Source: Bhargavaea ginsengi
Lineage (GTDB): Bacteria; Bacillota; Bacilli; Bacillales_A; Planococcaceae
Reading direction: 5' to 3'
Assembly: GCF_900109165.1 (NCBI RefSeq)
Contig: NZ_FNZF01000002.1
Location: forward strand, 310,001 to 374,000
Length of the DNA stretch: 64,000 bases
The notes beneath the pieces are model-generated. The model saw only the letters and a program-made list of their open reading frames with translations, ran no database searches and was not told the origin of the DNA. A program made the translations under genes and the position numbers. Positions 28,971 through 38,316 of this stretch are shown in pieces (the first letter of the stretch is position 1; each line of letters starts with the position of its first letter).

Positions 28971-30010
28971 TAGTGATCGTCCCCTTCAAGATACGGTTTG
29001 GCGGTTTCGTATGATATCGCGCCGGTGTCGACGAGCTTCTGGATGGATGATTCCATCGTGTGCATGCCGATCGCACGGCTTGTCTGAATGATGCTCGGAA
29101 TCTGATGGATCTTCTCGGTCCGGATCAGGTTGCCGATTGCAGGCGTATTGATCATGATTTCGGTTGCGGCGCGGCGTCCCTTTCCGTCCGCCGTCTTGAA
29201 CAGGCGCTGTGAGATGACGCCGGTCAGTACGCCCGCAAGCTGCACACGGATCTGCGTCTGCTGGGACGGGGGGAAGACGTCGATGATCCGGTCGATGGTG
29301 GAGGCGGCACTCCATGTATGGAGGGTGCCGAAGACGAGGTGGCCTGTTTCCGCCGCGGTGATGGCGATCGATATCGTCTCCAGATCCCGCATTTCCCCGA
29401 CGAGGATGACATCCGGGTCCTGGCGGAGTGCGGCACGGAGGCCGTTGGCGAAGGAATCGGTGTCAAACCCGACTTCCCGCTGGTCGATGATCGACGCGCC
29501 GTGGTTGTGGACGAACTCGATCGGGTCCTCGAGGGTGATGATGTGCTTGCGCGTCGTTTCGTTGATATGACGGATCATCGCAGCGAGCGTCGTCGACTTC
29601 CCCGAACCTGTCGGGCCGGTCACGAGAATCATGCCCTGAGGTGTTTCCGCAAGCCGCTTGAGCGTGTCCGGCATGCCGAGTTCCTCGACGGTCATGATTT
29701 TTGTCGGGATTGTCCGGAAGGCGAGCGACACCGAGCCGCGCTGTCGGTATGCGTTCACGCGGAAACGCGATACACCCGGGACAGAGTAGGAAAAGTCCAG
29801 TTCGCCCTTCTCGAGGAACTGGTCATACAGCTTCTCGGGGATGACCGCCTTGGCGATCCCTAAAGTGAATTCCGGCGTGTTCACTTCCTTGCCGTACCGC
29901 TTCAGGTCGCCGTGAACCCGAAAAACAGGCGGCACGCCGACTGTCAGGTGAATGTCCGATGCCTTGAGTTTAAATGCCGCAGATAAAAGCCCGTCGATAG
30001 TCTGTTTCAT
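28970..30010 (-). CDS. pilT: PilT retraction ATPase
   Basis: About 346 residues. N-terminal LKASDIHLTVG, Walker A GPTGSGKS (around 132-139), the Asp box ITLEDPIEFVH and Walker B DVILVGEMRD support pilus retraction ATPase PilT; AIRE-like RAIGMHTMESS lies near the C-terminus. The His box reads TLHTWSAASTIDRIID, with Trp where most PilT I recall have Asn or Thr. ATG at 30010 is better spaced from AAGGCGGTG than GTG at 30013. It lies between pilB and pilC, implying twitching-type retraction. Confidence 0.93.
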   Translation of the reverse strand: MKQTIDGLLSAAFKLKASDIHLTVGVPPVFRVHGDLKRYGKEVNTPEFTLGIAKAVIPEKLYDQFLEKGELDFSYSVPGVSRFRVNAYRQRGSVSLAFRTIPTKIMTVEELGMPDTLKRLAETPQGMILVTGPTGSGKSTTLAAMIRHINETTRKHIITLEDPIEFVHNHGASIIDQREVGFDTDSFANGLRAALRQDPDVILVGEMRDLETISIAITAAETGHLVFGTLHTWSAASTIDRIIDVFPPSQQTQIRVQLAGVLTGVISQRLFKTADGKGRRAATEIMINTPAIGNLIRTEKIHQIPSIIQTSRAIGMHTMESSIQKLVDTGAISYETAKPYLEGDDH

Positions 30011-30022
30011 CACTTCACCGCC

Positions 30023-31678
30023 TTAATCCAGCATTGCGACGCGGAACACTTCCTCCGTCGTCGTGATTCCCTGTTTCACTTTCAGCAGCCCGTCATCCAA
30101 AAGGAAAATCGTCTTGTTACGGATGGCGATCTCCCGCAGCTTGGAAACCGTATCACCCCGGTTGATCGCATTCCTCATCTCATCATCCAGGACAAGAACC
30201 TCATGAATCGCGATCCGTCCGCGGTAGCCGGTCATGTTGCAGGAAGGGCAACCCTTGCCGCGCATGACCTGCTCGATTTTAATGCCGCGCTTTGCCGCGA
30301 TTTCCTTTTCGCGCTCGCTCGCCGGTTCTTCCGTCTTGCAGTCCCTGCACACCCGTCGCAGAAGACGCTGTGCAACGACCGCATTCAGTGACGCCGTTAC
30401 AAGGAATGGCTCCACGCCCATGTCGAGCAGTCGGGTGATCGTCGCGATCGAGTCATTGGTGTGGATCGTGCTAAGAACGACGTGGCCTGTCAGAGATGCC
30501 CGTACCGCAATTTCAGCGGTTTCCACATCACGGATTTCCCCGACCATGACGATGTCCGGGTCCTGCCGGAGAATGGACCGGAGTCCTGCTGCGAACGTCA
30601 TCCCGACATTCGGGTTCACCTGCACCTGGTTGACGCCGTTCAGCTGGTACTCGACAGGATCCTCGACCGTCACGATATTCACTTCTTCGCTGTTCAGCTT
30701 GTTGAGTGCCGCATAGAGTGTGGATGATTTCCCGGAACCGGTCGGGCCGGAAATCAGGACTATACCGCTCGGCTTTGTGATTTCCTTCATGAAGCGCTCC
30801 AGGTTGATCCGGTTGAATCCGAGATGTGTAAGGTCTGCAAGCGAGTTGCTCAGGTCGAGGATCCGCATGACGATCTTTTCCCCGTAGACGGTCGGCAGTG
30901 TCGATACCCGCAGGTCGATCGGGCGGAAGTCGACATTCGTCTTGATCCGTCCGTCCTGCGGGACCCGGTGTTCCGTGATGTCGAGGTTCGCCATGATCTT
31001 GATCCTGGCGTTGATCATCGGCTGCATATGCTTCGGCAGCATACGTTCGTCATGAAGCATCCCGTCGATCCGGAACCGGATGAGCAGCTGGTGTTCCCTC
31101 GGGTCGATATGGATATCCGACGCCTTCTGGACAACCGCCGCAGTCAGGATCTGGTTGACGAGTCGGACTACGGGCGAATCCAGATCCGTCAGGTTGTCCT
31201 CGTCCTCCTGCTGGAGCCGCTCCTGTTCGATGAATAGTTCGTCGAAGGATTCCTCATAGAATTTCGCGATCGTCCTAACGATGTCGTCTTTGGAAGCGAT
31301 CACCGGCTCGATCTGGAAACCGGTGGACAGCCTGAGGTCCTCGATCGCGATATAATCCATCGGGTCGACCATCGCCACATACAGCCTGTCCTCTTCGGTT
31401 TTCAATGGGACGAGCAGGTTGCGCTTGGCAAACTCTTTCGGGACGAGGCTGAAGATCTGTGGTTCGAACGGATACCTGAACAAATTCACATGCGGGATTC
31501 CAAGCTGGATTTCAAGCGTCTCCACCAATTGGAGTTCGGTGATCAGCCCCCTCTGAAGGAGTGCATCCCCGAGCCGCTGCTCTTTCGGTTTTTCCTTGAG
31601 GGTTTCCTGGAGCTGTTCCTCCGTGATCAGCCCTGTTTCAACGAGGATGTCTCCCAGCCGTTTTCGTGCCTGGACCAT
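30023..31678 (-). CDS. pilB: PilB extension ATPase with MshEN-type N-terminus
   Basis: A 551-residue assembly ATPase. The N-terminus has paired RLGD units (R7 and R35: RLGDILVETGLITEEQL and RLGDALLQRGLITELQL), the pattern of the c-di-GMP-binding MshEN domain. Then come Walker A GPTGSGKS, VEDPVEYQLNGVNQVQV, DIVMVGEIRDVETAEIA and the tetracysteine zinc site CRDC...CPSC. The start is ATG at 31678, with AAGGTG in front; a longer frame begins inside vanW. Two GGDEF proteins upstream make c-di-GMP control of this motor likely (inference). Confidence 0.93.
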   Translation of the reverse strand: MVQARKRLGDILVETGLITEEQLQETLKEKPKEQRLGDALLQRGLITELQLVETLEIQLGIPHVNLFRYPFEPQIFSLVPKEFAKRNLLVPLKTEEDRLYVAMVDPMDYIAIEDLRLSTGFQIEPVIASKDDIVRTIAKFYEESFDELFIEQERLQQEDEDNLTDLDSPVVRLVNQILTAAVVQKASDIHIDPREHQLLIRFRIDGMLHDERMLPKHMQPMINARIKIMANLDITEHRVPQDGRIKTNVDFRPIDLRVSTLPTVYGEKIVMRILDLSNSLADLTHLGFNRINLERFMKEITKPSGIVLISGPTGSGKSSTLYAALNKLNSEEVNIVTVEDPVEYQLNGVNQVQVNPNVGMTFAAGLRSILRQDPDIVMVGEIRDVETAEIAVRASLTGHVVLSTIHTNDSIATITRLLDMGVEPFLVTASLNAVVAQRLLRRVCRDCKTEEPASEREKEIAAKRGIKIEQVMRGKGCPSCNMTGYRGRIAIHEVLVLDDEMRNAINRGDTVSKLREIAIRNKTIFLLDDGLLKVKQGITTTEEVFRVAMLD

Positions 31679-31701
31679 ATGCATCACCTTCCCCGGGCGG
31701 C

Positions 31702-33219
31702 TCAAGGCTTGATCGGGTTGCCGCCCTTGTCATATTGGATGTCATCTTTATTGCCGCCGGAGCCACCCGAGCTTCCATTGCCGTCGTTGTTGCCCATACC
31801 GGAATTTCCGCCGGAACTTGAGCCATTGCCTTGGCCTGATCCGCTGCCTGAACCCGTGTTTCCGCTGTTGCCGGAGCCTCCGCTGTTGTTGCCGGATGAA
31901 CCACTGTTACCTGAGTCCGAGTTATTTCCATTGTTCGTGCCTGAGTAATTTGAAGACCCGGAATTCCCGCTGCCGTTGTTGCCGGTGTCATTCGTATTGC
32001 CGCCAGCACCTGTTCCCCCGGACGTGTTGCCATTTGCTCCGTTATCGGCATTTTCTTCCGGCTGTTCTTCCGGTTTCAGGCGATGGACTTCAATACGATG
32101 GACGGGCGGATAGAAGTCTGTCGAGATTTCTTCCATGGACATCTCAATGGATTCATCCATGACGGTTTTCAGAACCGTCGCCCGGATGCCGTCTTCCCCC
32201 TGTTCCTCGATCCTCGGTGCAACCGTCGTCACGTTCTCGCTGAACTGCTTGATCAGCCGGGGTTCAAACGATTCCGTTCCGGTCACGGAAGTACTGTATT
32301 CGTAGAGGAACGGCAGGCCGAGAAGGCTGAGTGTTGCCGTATCTCCATTCACTTCGGTTGCGAGGGTGAATGTTGCGCCGTTCGGATTGGTGAACATCAG
32401 GTCGGTTCCGGTTGCAGGGTCGACTGCCGCCTCGAATCCAAGCGGAATTCCGTCCGGAAGCCGGTTGCTGATGGACCGCTCGTCAATGACAAAGTTCGTG
32501 TTCAGAACTGCCGCATAAAGAAGTGAGGCAATCCTCGTCATCTCGTCTTTTGTAAGCGATCCGGTTTCAAGCGATTCCATGAGCTGGAGGAATGAAACAG
32601 TCGATCCGCCGGCAATTTCAACACCGTTCAATGCACCCAGTCCATTGATGAGCCCTTCCGTCATTGGCTGGCCATCAAATAGGGCAGAAGCACTGACTGT
32701 CTCGCCTGCTTTGCGTCCGGCATCCAGAAAGTCCGAAATCTGTACATTCGCTGGCATCGTGCCATTACGGAGCCTCCGCTCAATACCATCTGAAATGGCA
32801 CTGATTTCTTCATCAGTGAGATCCAGCTCGCCAAGGTTCTGCTCGAGCAGTGTCTGGATCGCCCCATCTTTCACACGCACAAGCAGAGGATTTTCCTGCC
32901 CGCTGTCGGCTTCATTGATTGTGCCGGACACATCATACTCCACCGCTTCCTCCGGCAGTTTAAAGGAACTATCGAGATACCGGATTTCTACATCAAACCT
33001 GCTCTGCAGATCGGTGACCCCTTCGTTTAGCACTTTCGTGGTTTCCGCTTCCTTGTAGTCAGATACATCATATGGACCGATATATGTATTCTCGCCAAAG
33101 TCCTTTGACGGAAAGAGCAGATTGCCGGCAAGCAGTGACCCGCCGGAGGCAAACAGGTAGAAGAAAAAAGTGGAGAGAAGGACGCCGATCAGTACATTCA
33201 GGATCTTCTTATTTTCCAT
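31702..33219 (-). CDS. VanW-family protein of the pilus operon
   Basis: A 505-residue protein: one N-terminal membrane segment (about 7-32), a large extracytoplasmic region, and a VanW domain recognisable by NFVIDERSISNRLPDGIPLG and FEAAVDPATGTDLMFTNP. The last roughly 105 residues are Gly/Ser/Asn repeats, likely a flexible wall-spanning tail. VanW proteins are common in Gram-positive pilus loci as I recall, with no fixed biochemical role. It starts 11 bases inside the end of the preceding gene, after GGAGGAG, so it is translationally coupled. Confidence 0.75.
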   Translation of the reverse strand: MENKKILNVLIGVLLSTFFFYLFASGGSLLAGNLLFPSKDFGENTYIGPYDVSDYKEAETTKVLNEGVTDLQSRFDVEIRYLDSSFKLPEEAVEYDVSGTINEADSGQENPLLVRVKDGAIQTLLEQNLGELDLTDEEISAISDGIERRLRNGTMPANVQISDFLDAGRKAGETVSASALFDGQPMTEGLINGLGALNGVEIAGGSTVSFLQLMESLETGSLTKDEMTRIASLLYAAVLNTNFVIDERSISNRLPDGIPLGFEAAVDPATGTDLMFTNPNGATFTLATEVNGDTATLSLLGLPFLYEYSTSVTGTESFEPRLIKQFSENVTTVAPRIEEQGEDGIRATVLKTVMDESIEMSMEEISTDFYPPVHRIEVHRLKPEEQPEENADNGANGNTSGGTGAGGNTNDTGNNGSGNSGSSNYSGTNNGNNSDSGNSGSSGNNSGGSGNSGNTGSGSGSGQGNGSSSGGNSGMGNNDGNGSSGGSGGNKDDIQYDKGGNPIKP

Positions 33220-34045
33220 CGCCTTTCTCCTCCTCCACAATCCAGTCATCTTCAGTCAAAAGCCCGAACGGATCTTCTTCCCGGACCATTTCCGGCTCTT
33301 CAACCCGGTCATCTGCCGGTTCAGGAACCGGGCGGGCTTCCAGCCAGGACTCCAGGTCCCCGTCATCAAGCAGATCGTCTTCCTCATCTACGAAGGCCGG
33401 TTCCGTTTGAACGGATTCCTCCGTCGCCGGCTCGTCAGACAGATCGATCGGTTCCAGATAATCCTCATCTCCAACCGGATCCGGTGATACCGCCTCTTCG
33501 ACTTTTTCCGGAACAAGGTTAACCTCCGGCGTATCGAGGTCGGTCAGAACTTCAAGTTCACCGTCTTCTATTTCGGTACCAACTGAATGATCCATTTGAA
33601 GATCTTCGGGCGGGTGTTCGATATCTGCCGTGCCGGGAAGGACAATTTCTCGGTAGCCTTCCGGTTCGATCGTGTCAGAGTCCTCCGTCAAGATTCCGGC
33701 CCGTACGTCTTCTGGAGTGACGTCGATTTCATCGTCATCTGTGGCAAGCCGCTCGTCTTCCAGCCGGATTGGCTCGGAAAGCTCATCCGGTACGTCTTCC
33801 GTGACTGTCTCGCCCGGCAGCCGGTTGGCGATCAGTACCGCCGCGGCAAATGACAGGCCGATCATCGCGAGCGCGGAATAATAGAACGCAAAATGGTTCT
33901 GTATATAGATACCGGCAAGCGCAATGACAAACCCCGCCGCCGCCATGATGACCATCGCTTTTCCCGCCTTCCCCCTGGTCATCAGGTAGTAGAGGACAGG
34001 GAAAATGATGATCGCGGCAACCAAGAGAAAGATATAATCCAGCAT
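33209..34045 (-). CDS. Membrane protein with acidic cytoplasmic-type tail, unknown function
   Basis: A 278-residue protein that I do not recognise. Residues 1-75 carry three hydrophobic segments (DYIFLLVAAIIIFPVLYYLM and two more), and the remaining 200 are strongly acidic and low in hydrophobics (runs of Glu, Asp, Pro), probably disordered. ATG at 34045 follows AAAGGAGG. Its location between the minor pilin genes and vanW, with an overlap to vanW, suggests a role in pilus assembly or anchoring. Confidence 0.7.
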   Translation of the reverse strand: MLDYIFLLVAAIIIFPVLYYLMTRGKAGKAMVIMAAAGFVIALAGIYIQNHFAFYYSALAMIGLSFAAAVLIANRLPGETVTEDVPDELSEPIRLEDERLATDDDEIDVTPEDVRAGILTEDSDTIEPEGYREIVLPGTADIEHPPEDLQMDHSVGTEIEDGELEVLTDLDTPEVNLVPEKVEEAVSPDPVGDEDYLEPIDLSDEPATEESVQTEPAFVDEEDDLLDDGDLESWLEARPVPEPADDRVEEPEMVREEDPFGLLTEDDWIVEEEKGDGK

Positions 34046-34060
34046 GTCGGGCCTCCTTTC

Positions 34061-35524
34061 TTAATTTTGAACTTCCCGCAACCCTGTACTTTTTAAATCC
34101 GGAAGCGCTTCTGTATTTGAACCGCCGGAGAATATCGGGTGATCATCGACAATATGGGTCTTGCTTTCAATTCTGGTTCCGCCGTTTGCCTCGAAATAAC
34201 GTGAAATGACCGAACCATACAGATTTCCTCCACCCGTAAGTTTGACCTCTGCATGAGGGGCATAAATCAGGTTGCTTCCCTGACTGCTGGTTGCAGCTAC
34301 TCCTCCGCTGATTTCGACCCGGTTTCCGCCGGTTACCAATAGTCCGTACAGGGATGCACCTCCCGAGAGTGTGAAGTTGGCATCTGCTGCATAAAAGGCC
34401 GTATTCATTCTCAGGTTGCTTGATAACTTGATTTCTTTGGGTTGGTTCGGTCTGGAGGAAGGGGCAATATACATAATGCTTTCGGCCCGGTTGGACCGAT
34501 TAAATGAACCCTGATTCAAAGAGATTGTTCCCTTAAGATAAATGGTTAGGGTTCCGCTGCCTCTTATATCGATATGTCCGCTGCCGGTAATATTGTTTGC
34601 CACTATCGAGATATCCCGATCGCCAATATCGAATGTAACAGTGGAATTGGATCCGAGAATAATGTCATTAAATCGGATGTTTTTGGTTAACGGATACGTG
34701 TAATCCTCAACAATCCAGCTGTTGATTCTGAGGTCTCCATTTTTGACAACCTCATGTGTGTTATATTGATCGCCCTCAACCTTGTCAGCCGCCAATGGAA
34801 GATTCGGAAATGCCGGGAATTCCGGCAAATGGTATTCAGGCATGTCTCTTAGCTGCGAAACCTCAGGGAAGTCGTTCCACCAATCTGGAGCATCCAGAAT
34901 GGGTTCCTGTGCACCAAAAGGAACCTTGATGTCTCCGTCGATACTGGCTCCGCCATCAACACTGACACTTTCTCTGGAAGTATTGTTTACGACCAGATCA
35001 CCGACCACACTCGCCCCGCCAGTCAGCTTAATACGGGATCTGGAATAAATGCTTTGCCCCGGCGGGAGCTGGATTCCCTGGCCTTCTTCAATGCTGACAA
35101 CAAAAACGCCGGAAACCGACCGTTCCCGATTTCCGATTTTCCCGGTCGATTCAATCCGGTACTGTCTGGGAATTTCATTGTTGACTTTACTGACTTTCAC
35201 AAGAGCGGTTGGATTTTCACCGTTAAAGGGTGTAAAGGATGAAATACTGTAATCTCTGACGATGGCTTTCTCCAGTTCGGCAAAGTAACTTGTCTGTTTT
35301 TTTTCTGTTTTAGCAACCTGATACACCAAATCTTCCACCTGATGCATGACTTCTGCGGCTCCACCTTCCGCAATATAAAAAGCACTCACTGAATTCTGCT
35401 CCTGATCACTTTGCTTCAGGTTATTTGTCATTTTGATGGAGAGTGCAGCCATCGTAATAGCCATCACCATCACAAAAAGGAGAACCAGCAGGAGGGCATA
35501 GCCTTTGTTATTCAGATGTTTCAT
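34061..35524 (-). CDS. PilX-like minor pilin fused to a bactofilin-like repeat domain
   Basis: A 487-residue protein. The N-terminus NNKGYALLLVLLFVMVMAIT and the EGGAAEVMHQV segment are of PilX_N type. From about residue 165 it has repeated beta-strand motifs (KLTGGASVVGDLVVN, SVDGGASIDGDIKV, LSGGASLYGLLVTGG, LTGGGNLYGSVIS) like the polymer-forming beta-helix domains found behind PilX N-termini. A large tip-like pilin is a reasonable guess. It overlaps pilW by four bases and is AT-richer than the surrounding core genes. Confidence 0.72.
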   Translation of the reverse strand: MKHLNNKGYALLLVLLFVMVMAITMAALSIKMTNNLKQSDQEQNSVSAFYIAEGGAAEVMHQVEDLVYQVAKTEKKQTSYFAELEKAIVRDYSISSFTPFNGENPTALVKVSKVNNEIPRQYRIESTGKIGNRERSVSGVFVVSIEEGQGIQLPPGQSIYSRSRIKLTGGASVVGDLVVNNTSRESVSVDGGASIDGDIKVPFGAQEPILDAPDWWNDFPEVSQLRDMPEYHLPEFPAFPNLPLAADKVEGDQYNTHEVVKNGDLRINSWIVEDYTYPLTKNIRFNDIILGSNSTVTFDIGDRDISIVANNITGSGHIDIRGSGTLTIYLKGTISLNQGSFNRSNRAESIMYIAPSSRPNQPKEIKLSSNLRMNTAFYAADANFTLSGGASLYGLLVTGGNRVEISGGVAATSSQGSNLIYAPHAEVKLTGGGNLYGSVISRYFEANGGTRIESKTHIVDDHPIFSGGSNTEALPDLKSTGLREVQN

Positions 35525-36057
35525 GGCAATGTCTCCTCATCATTAACATTTCTCACAATGATTTCTGTTGTAAGAATCCGATGGTTGCCGGAGCGGTTAT
35601 CGGGTCCTTCCAAAATGATGATAATACGTTCAGTGTCCAACTCTGTATCGGAATCCGGATTTCGATCACACTTTAGTTCCTTATCCGGATAAAACATTCC
35701 AACAGGCGGATGACAGACATCGAATGATTCAAGATTAGCGGCAACAGGAGTTTGGTTTTTTAGCAGTTCACCATTCTTAAAGCGATACGTTTCGGTCTCA
35801 TTGATGACCAACTCCTTCCTGCCCCCGACCACAATCACTTTTGGTTGATCCGCTGAACGGATGTCTCTCGTCATCATTTTCATCGCCAACAGCATGTCCT
35901 GCTGAACATCGCTCTCTTTGGAAATGGAGCCTGCACTGTTCTGTGTAAATAAGAACACGCTGTTAATCAAAAGAACCACAAGGGAAATCAGCACCAAAGC
36001 AGCCAGCAGTTCCACCAGAGTAACACCATTCTCACTTCTCAGCCGCTTCATTTTCAT
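35521..36057 (-). CDS. PilW-type minor prepilin
   Basis: A 178-residue protein with prepilin cleavage site SENG|VTLVE and hydrophobic helix LLAALVLISLVVLLINSVFL. The C-terminal domain has two Cys (CHPPVGM and LKCDRN) that could form a disulphide. It overlaps neighbours on both sides (four bases downstream, one base upstream). Confidence 0.78.
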   Translation of the reverse strand: MKMKRLRSENGVTLVELLAALVLISLVVLLINSVFLFTQNSAGSISKESDVQQDMLLAMKMMTRDIRSADQPKVIVVGGRKELVINETETYRFKNGELLKNQTPVAANLESFDVCHPPVGMFYPDKELKCDRNPDSDTELDTERIIIILEGPDNRSGNHRILTTEIIVRNVNDEETLP

Positions 36058-36482
36058 TAGCCCTGTCTCCTGGTTTCCATTTGTGAAACTAACTTCGTAT
36101 AAGTGCTGTCTTCATAAACTTTCATCAGTATATTGTAGAGAGAACTGCCGGCGGCAGATTCTGAAACAGTTAACTCGATATAATAGCCGGATGAATCTTT
36201 CAGATATCGTTCCTGATTACCCGGTTTCTCCCACCCTGCATTTAATAGTTCCGTTTCCCATGCCCCATGTTCCTGAGATTCTGTGACTCTATAGACTTCC
36301 TCCATAAATCGCTGATTCACATAAGAAGCATCCAGTAATTTTTCAGTTGTGTCTGTTGTTTTCACTGAGGTTGAGAAAAATGCGCTAATCCCCAATATGA
36401 TTATCGCTATGATCACCAGAGCTGCAAGGACTTCAACAAGCGTTAGACCTTTCTCGTTCCTCTCTATAGCCTGTTTCTTCAT
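36057..36482 (-). CDS. PilV-type minor prepilin
   Basis: A 141-residue protein with cleavage site NEKG|LTLVE and helix VLAALVIIAIIILGISAFF. It is the first gene of the minor pilin group. ATG at 36482 is used rather than TTG at 36497, because GGGAGGGCGG precedes it. The roughly 100-base gap upstream after the GGDEF terminator must hold the pilus operon promoter, which I could not define. Confidence 0.78.
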   Translation of the reverse strand: MKKQAIERNEKGLTLVEVLAALVIIAIIILGISAFFSTSVKTTDTTEKLLDASYVNQRFMEEVYRVTESQEHGAWETELLNAGWEKPGNQERYLKDSSGYYIELTVSESAAGSSLYNILMKVYEDSTYTKLVSQMETRRQG

Positions 36483-36579
36483 CCTCCGCCCTCCCAAACT
36501 CTATCAATCTACCTTCATTATCCTGCATTCGACAGTTGTTGTCATTTTCCTTTTCCCTAGTGTCGGAGTTTTGACACAA

Positions 36580-36601
36580 CAAAAGACCGGTTTCCCGGTC
36601 T
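36580..36601 (-). terminator. Intrinsic terminator between the GGDEF genes and the pilus operon
   Basis: AGACCGG (36584-36590) pairs with CCGGTCT (36595-36601) around a 4-base loop, followed by T4 and a mixed T stretch on the minus strand. It is small but well formed. Confidence 0.7.
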
Positions 36602-36603
36602 AG

Positions 36604-38298
36604 TCATCCCTGGTATACACCGACCTTATTTCTGCCGGATTGTTTTCCGCCGACATAAAGTGCCCGATCGGCATTTCTCAGGAGGTCCATCGGCTCGTCC
36701 GTGTCTTCCGGTACATTGGCGACGCCGAAACTTGCGGTGATGCCGACGAATTCCTTTTTCCGCTCCGCGCCGAGGTCCGGCCGGATTTCAAATACAGAGT
36801 CATCGATGTATTTCCGGAGCCGTTCCGCGAAGGCCACAGCTTCTTCCTTCCACCACCCCGGTAGCAGGATGACGAATTCTTCTCCGCCGAATCTGGCGAC
36901 TTCTCCCTTTCCATGGGTTTCTTTTTCAAGGATGGCTGCAAGACTGACGAGTATGTCATTGCCGCTCTGGTGACCGTATGTATCGTTCAGCCGCTTGAAA
37001 TGGTCGATGTCCAGAATGATGAGGGAAAGCCGGCTGAGCACGCCGCCGTTCACGTTACGCACCCGTCTGTCGAGCTCACGTTCGAACCACCTGTAGTTGT
37101 GCAGCCCGGTCAGCGGGCAGCGCTCACTGTGCGACGCGGCGTTCTCGACATACCTCACCTTTTCCAGCGATACGGTGAAGTGGGTGCAGAGAAGATCGAA
37201 AATCTGGACGTCTTCACGGGTGAACAGGTGGCGCCTGTAAGCTCCTGTCACTACATATCCTGAAAGCTCTTCTTCGTTCAGAAGAGGGGCGATCATCACA
37301 CTTTCGATCCCCTCAGGCATACTGAATGGAAGCTCCTTTTTCCATTCCCGGACAGTACCATAGACAGAAGGCCTGATCCAGCCGAAGCCGTTCCTGTCTT
37401 TGTCGGCAAACAGAAGGTGTCGCGGATTTTTCGTCAACGTATCCGATTCCCAGGCGTTCGTGGCGAGAAGCCGGCCTTCGGACGATTCGATCAGGTAGAC
37501 CACGTCCGCTCCCTGCGTCTGACGGATCCTGTGAATGAACAGACGGATCAGCTCCTCGCTGTTGAGCCTGCCCGCGAGTTCATAGCCTGTTTTCGAAGCG
37601 GACTCGAGTCTCCGGTTCACTCCTTCACTCGTGTTATACCGGCCTGCGAACACGAGAGCGATAAAGAACGGGATCAGGATCGGAATCAGACCTGTCGGGC
37701 CGAATGTCCGCTCCATGAAATAGGCGGCGACCCCGAACGGGAAAATGACAAGAAGGGATGCTCCGTCCCAGAGGGTCTCCCTCGAACGGAAGTGGTATGG
37801 CCTGCCGAACCATTTCGAATCCGCATAGAGGCAAAGGTGATTGGCCGCGAGATGGGCGACCGTGTAAAGCAGCCCAAAGCCGATCACATGCGAAACAGAC
37901 GAACTGCCGGTCATCCCTCCCGCCAGAAAGAAAACACCCGCCGCAAAGACGGAAGATACGAAGAAAATCAGAGAATTGATGACGAACCGGTGGACCGGCG
38001 GCAGGGCCGACTTGGAGAAAAGGACGGAAGCGAGCACGACCAGCTGTGAAGCCAGCACCTCCGCGCCGGCGCCGAATCTGAGAAAGATAGCAATCAGCAG
38101 CCACTGCTGGAACGATACTGAGATGTTTCTGAATTCCAGCGGAAAAAGCCCGGTGGCGATTGCCGCGCCCGCCATGATGACATACGCGAGCCAATCGTCG
38201 ATACCATCGCCAAACCGCAAGAGCATAGCCATCCCTCCGGGCACGATCACCAGCCAGGCCAACGGCAGTGAAATCCGCTCCCCCTTTCCGATTTGCAT
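36604..38298 (-). CDS. Membrane GAF-GGDEF diguanylate cyclase 1
   Basis: A 564-residue protein: about seven hydrophobic segments (10-225), a GAF-like sensor (about 235-385) and a GGDEF domain with LTGLHNYRWFE, LIILDIDHFKRLNDTYGHQ and an intact catalytic RFGGEEFVILL. It should make c-di-GMP. The four residues at the usual inhibitory RxxD site are HGKG, so feedback inhibition is unlikely. ATG (38298) has better Shine-Dalgarno spacing than GTG (38307). It is a near-equal-length paralogue of the next gene. Confidence 0.9.
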   Translation of the reverse strand: MQIGKGERISLPLAWLVIVPGGMAMLLRFGDGIDDWLAYVIMAGAAIATGLFPLEFRNISVSFQQWLLIAIFLRFGAGAEVLASQLVVLASVLFSKSALPPVHRFVINSLIFFVSSVFAAGVFFLAGGMTGSSSVSHVIGFGLLYTVAHLAANHLCLYADSKWFGRPYHFRSRETLWDGASLLVIFPFGVAAYFMERTFGPTGLIPILIPFFIALVFAGRYNTSEGVNRRLESASKTGYELAGRLNSEELIRLFIHRIRQTQGADVVYLIESSEGRLLATNAWESDTLTKNPRHLLFADKDRNGFGWIRPSVYGTVREWKKELPFSMPEGIESVMIAPLLNEEELSGYVVTGAYRRHLFTREDVQIFDLLCTHFTVSLEKVRYVENAASHSERCPLTGLHNYRWFERELDRRVRNVNGGVLSRLSLIILDIDHFKRLNDTYGHQSGNDILVSLAAILEKETHGKGEVARFGGEEFVILLPGWWKEEAVAFAERLRKYIDDSVFEIRPDLGAERKKEFVGITASFGVANVPEDTDEPMDLLRNADRALYVGGKQSGRNKVGVYQG

Positions 38299-38316
38299 TG
38301 TGTTCACTCCCCCGTT

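Noticed and set aside
31818-32162. Plus-strand frame opposite the Gly/Ser/Asn tail of the VanW protein
   Set aside because: Antisense of low-complexity codons; no ribosome-binding site and no recognisable domain.
36541-36576. GTGTC...GACAC inverted repeat before the pilus genes as an operator
   Set aside because: Only five base pairs in a short interval; chance occurrence cannot be excluded and no known regulator fits.
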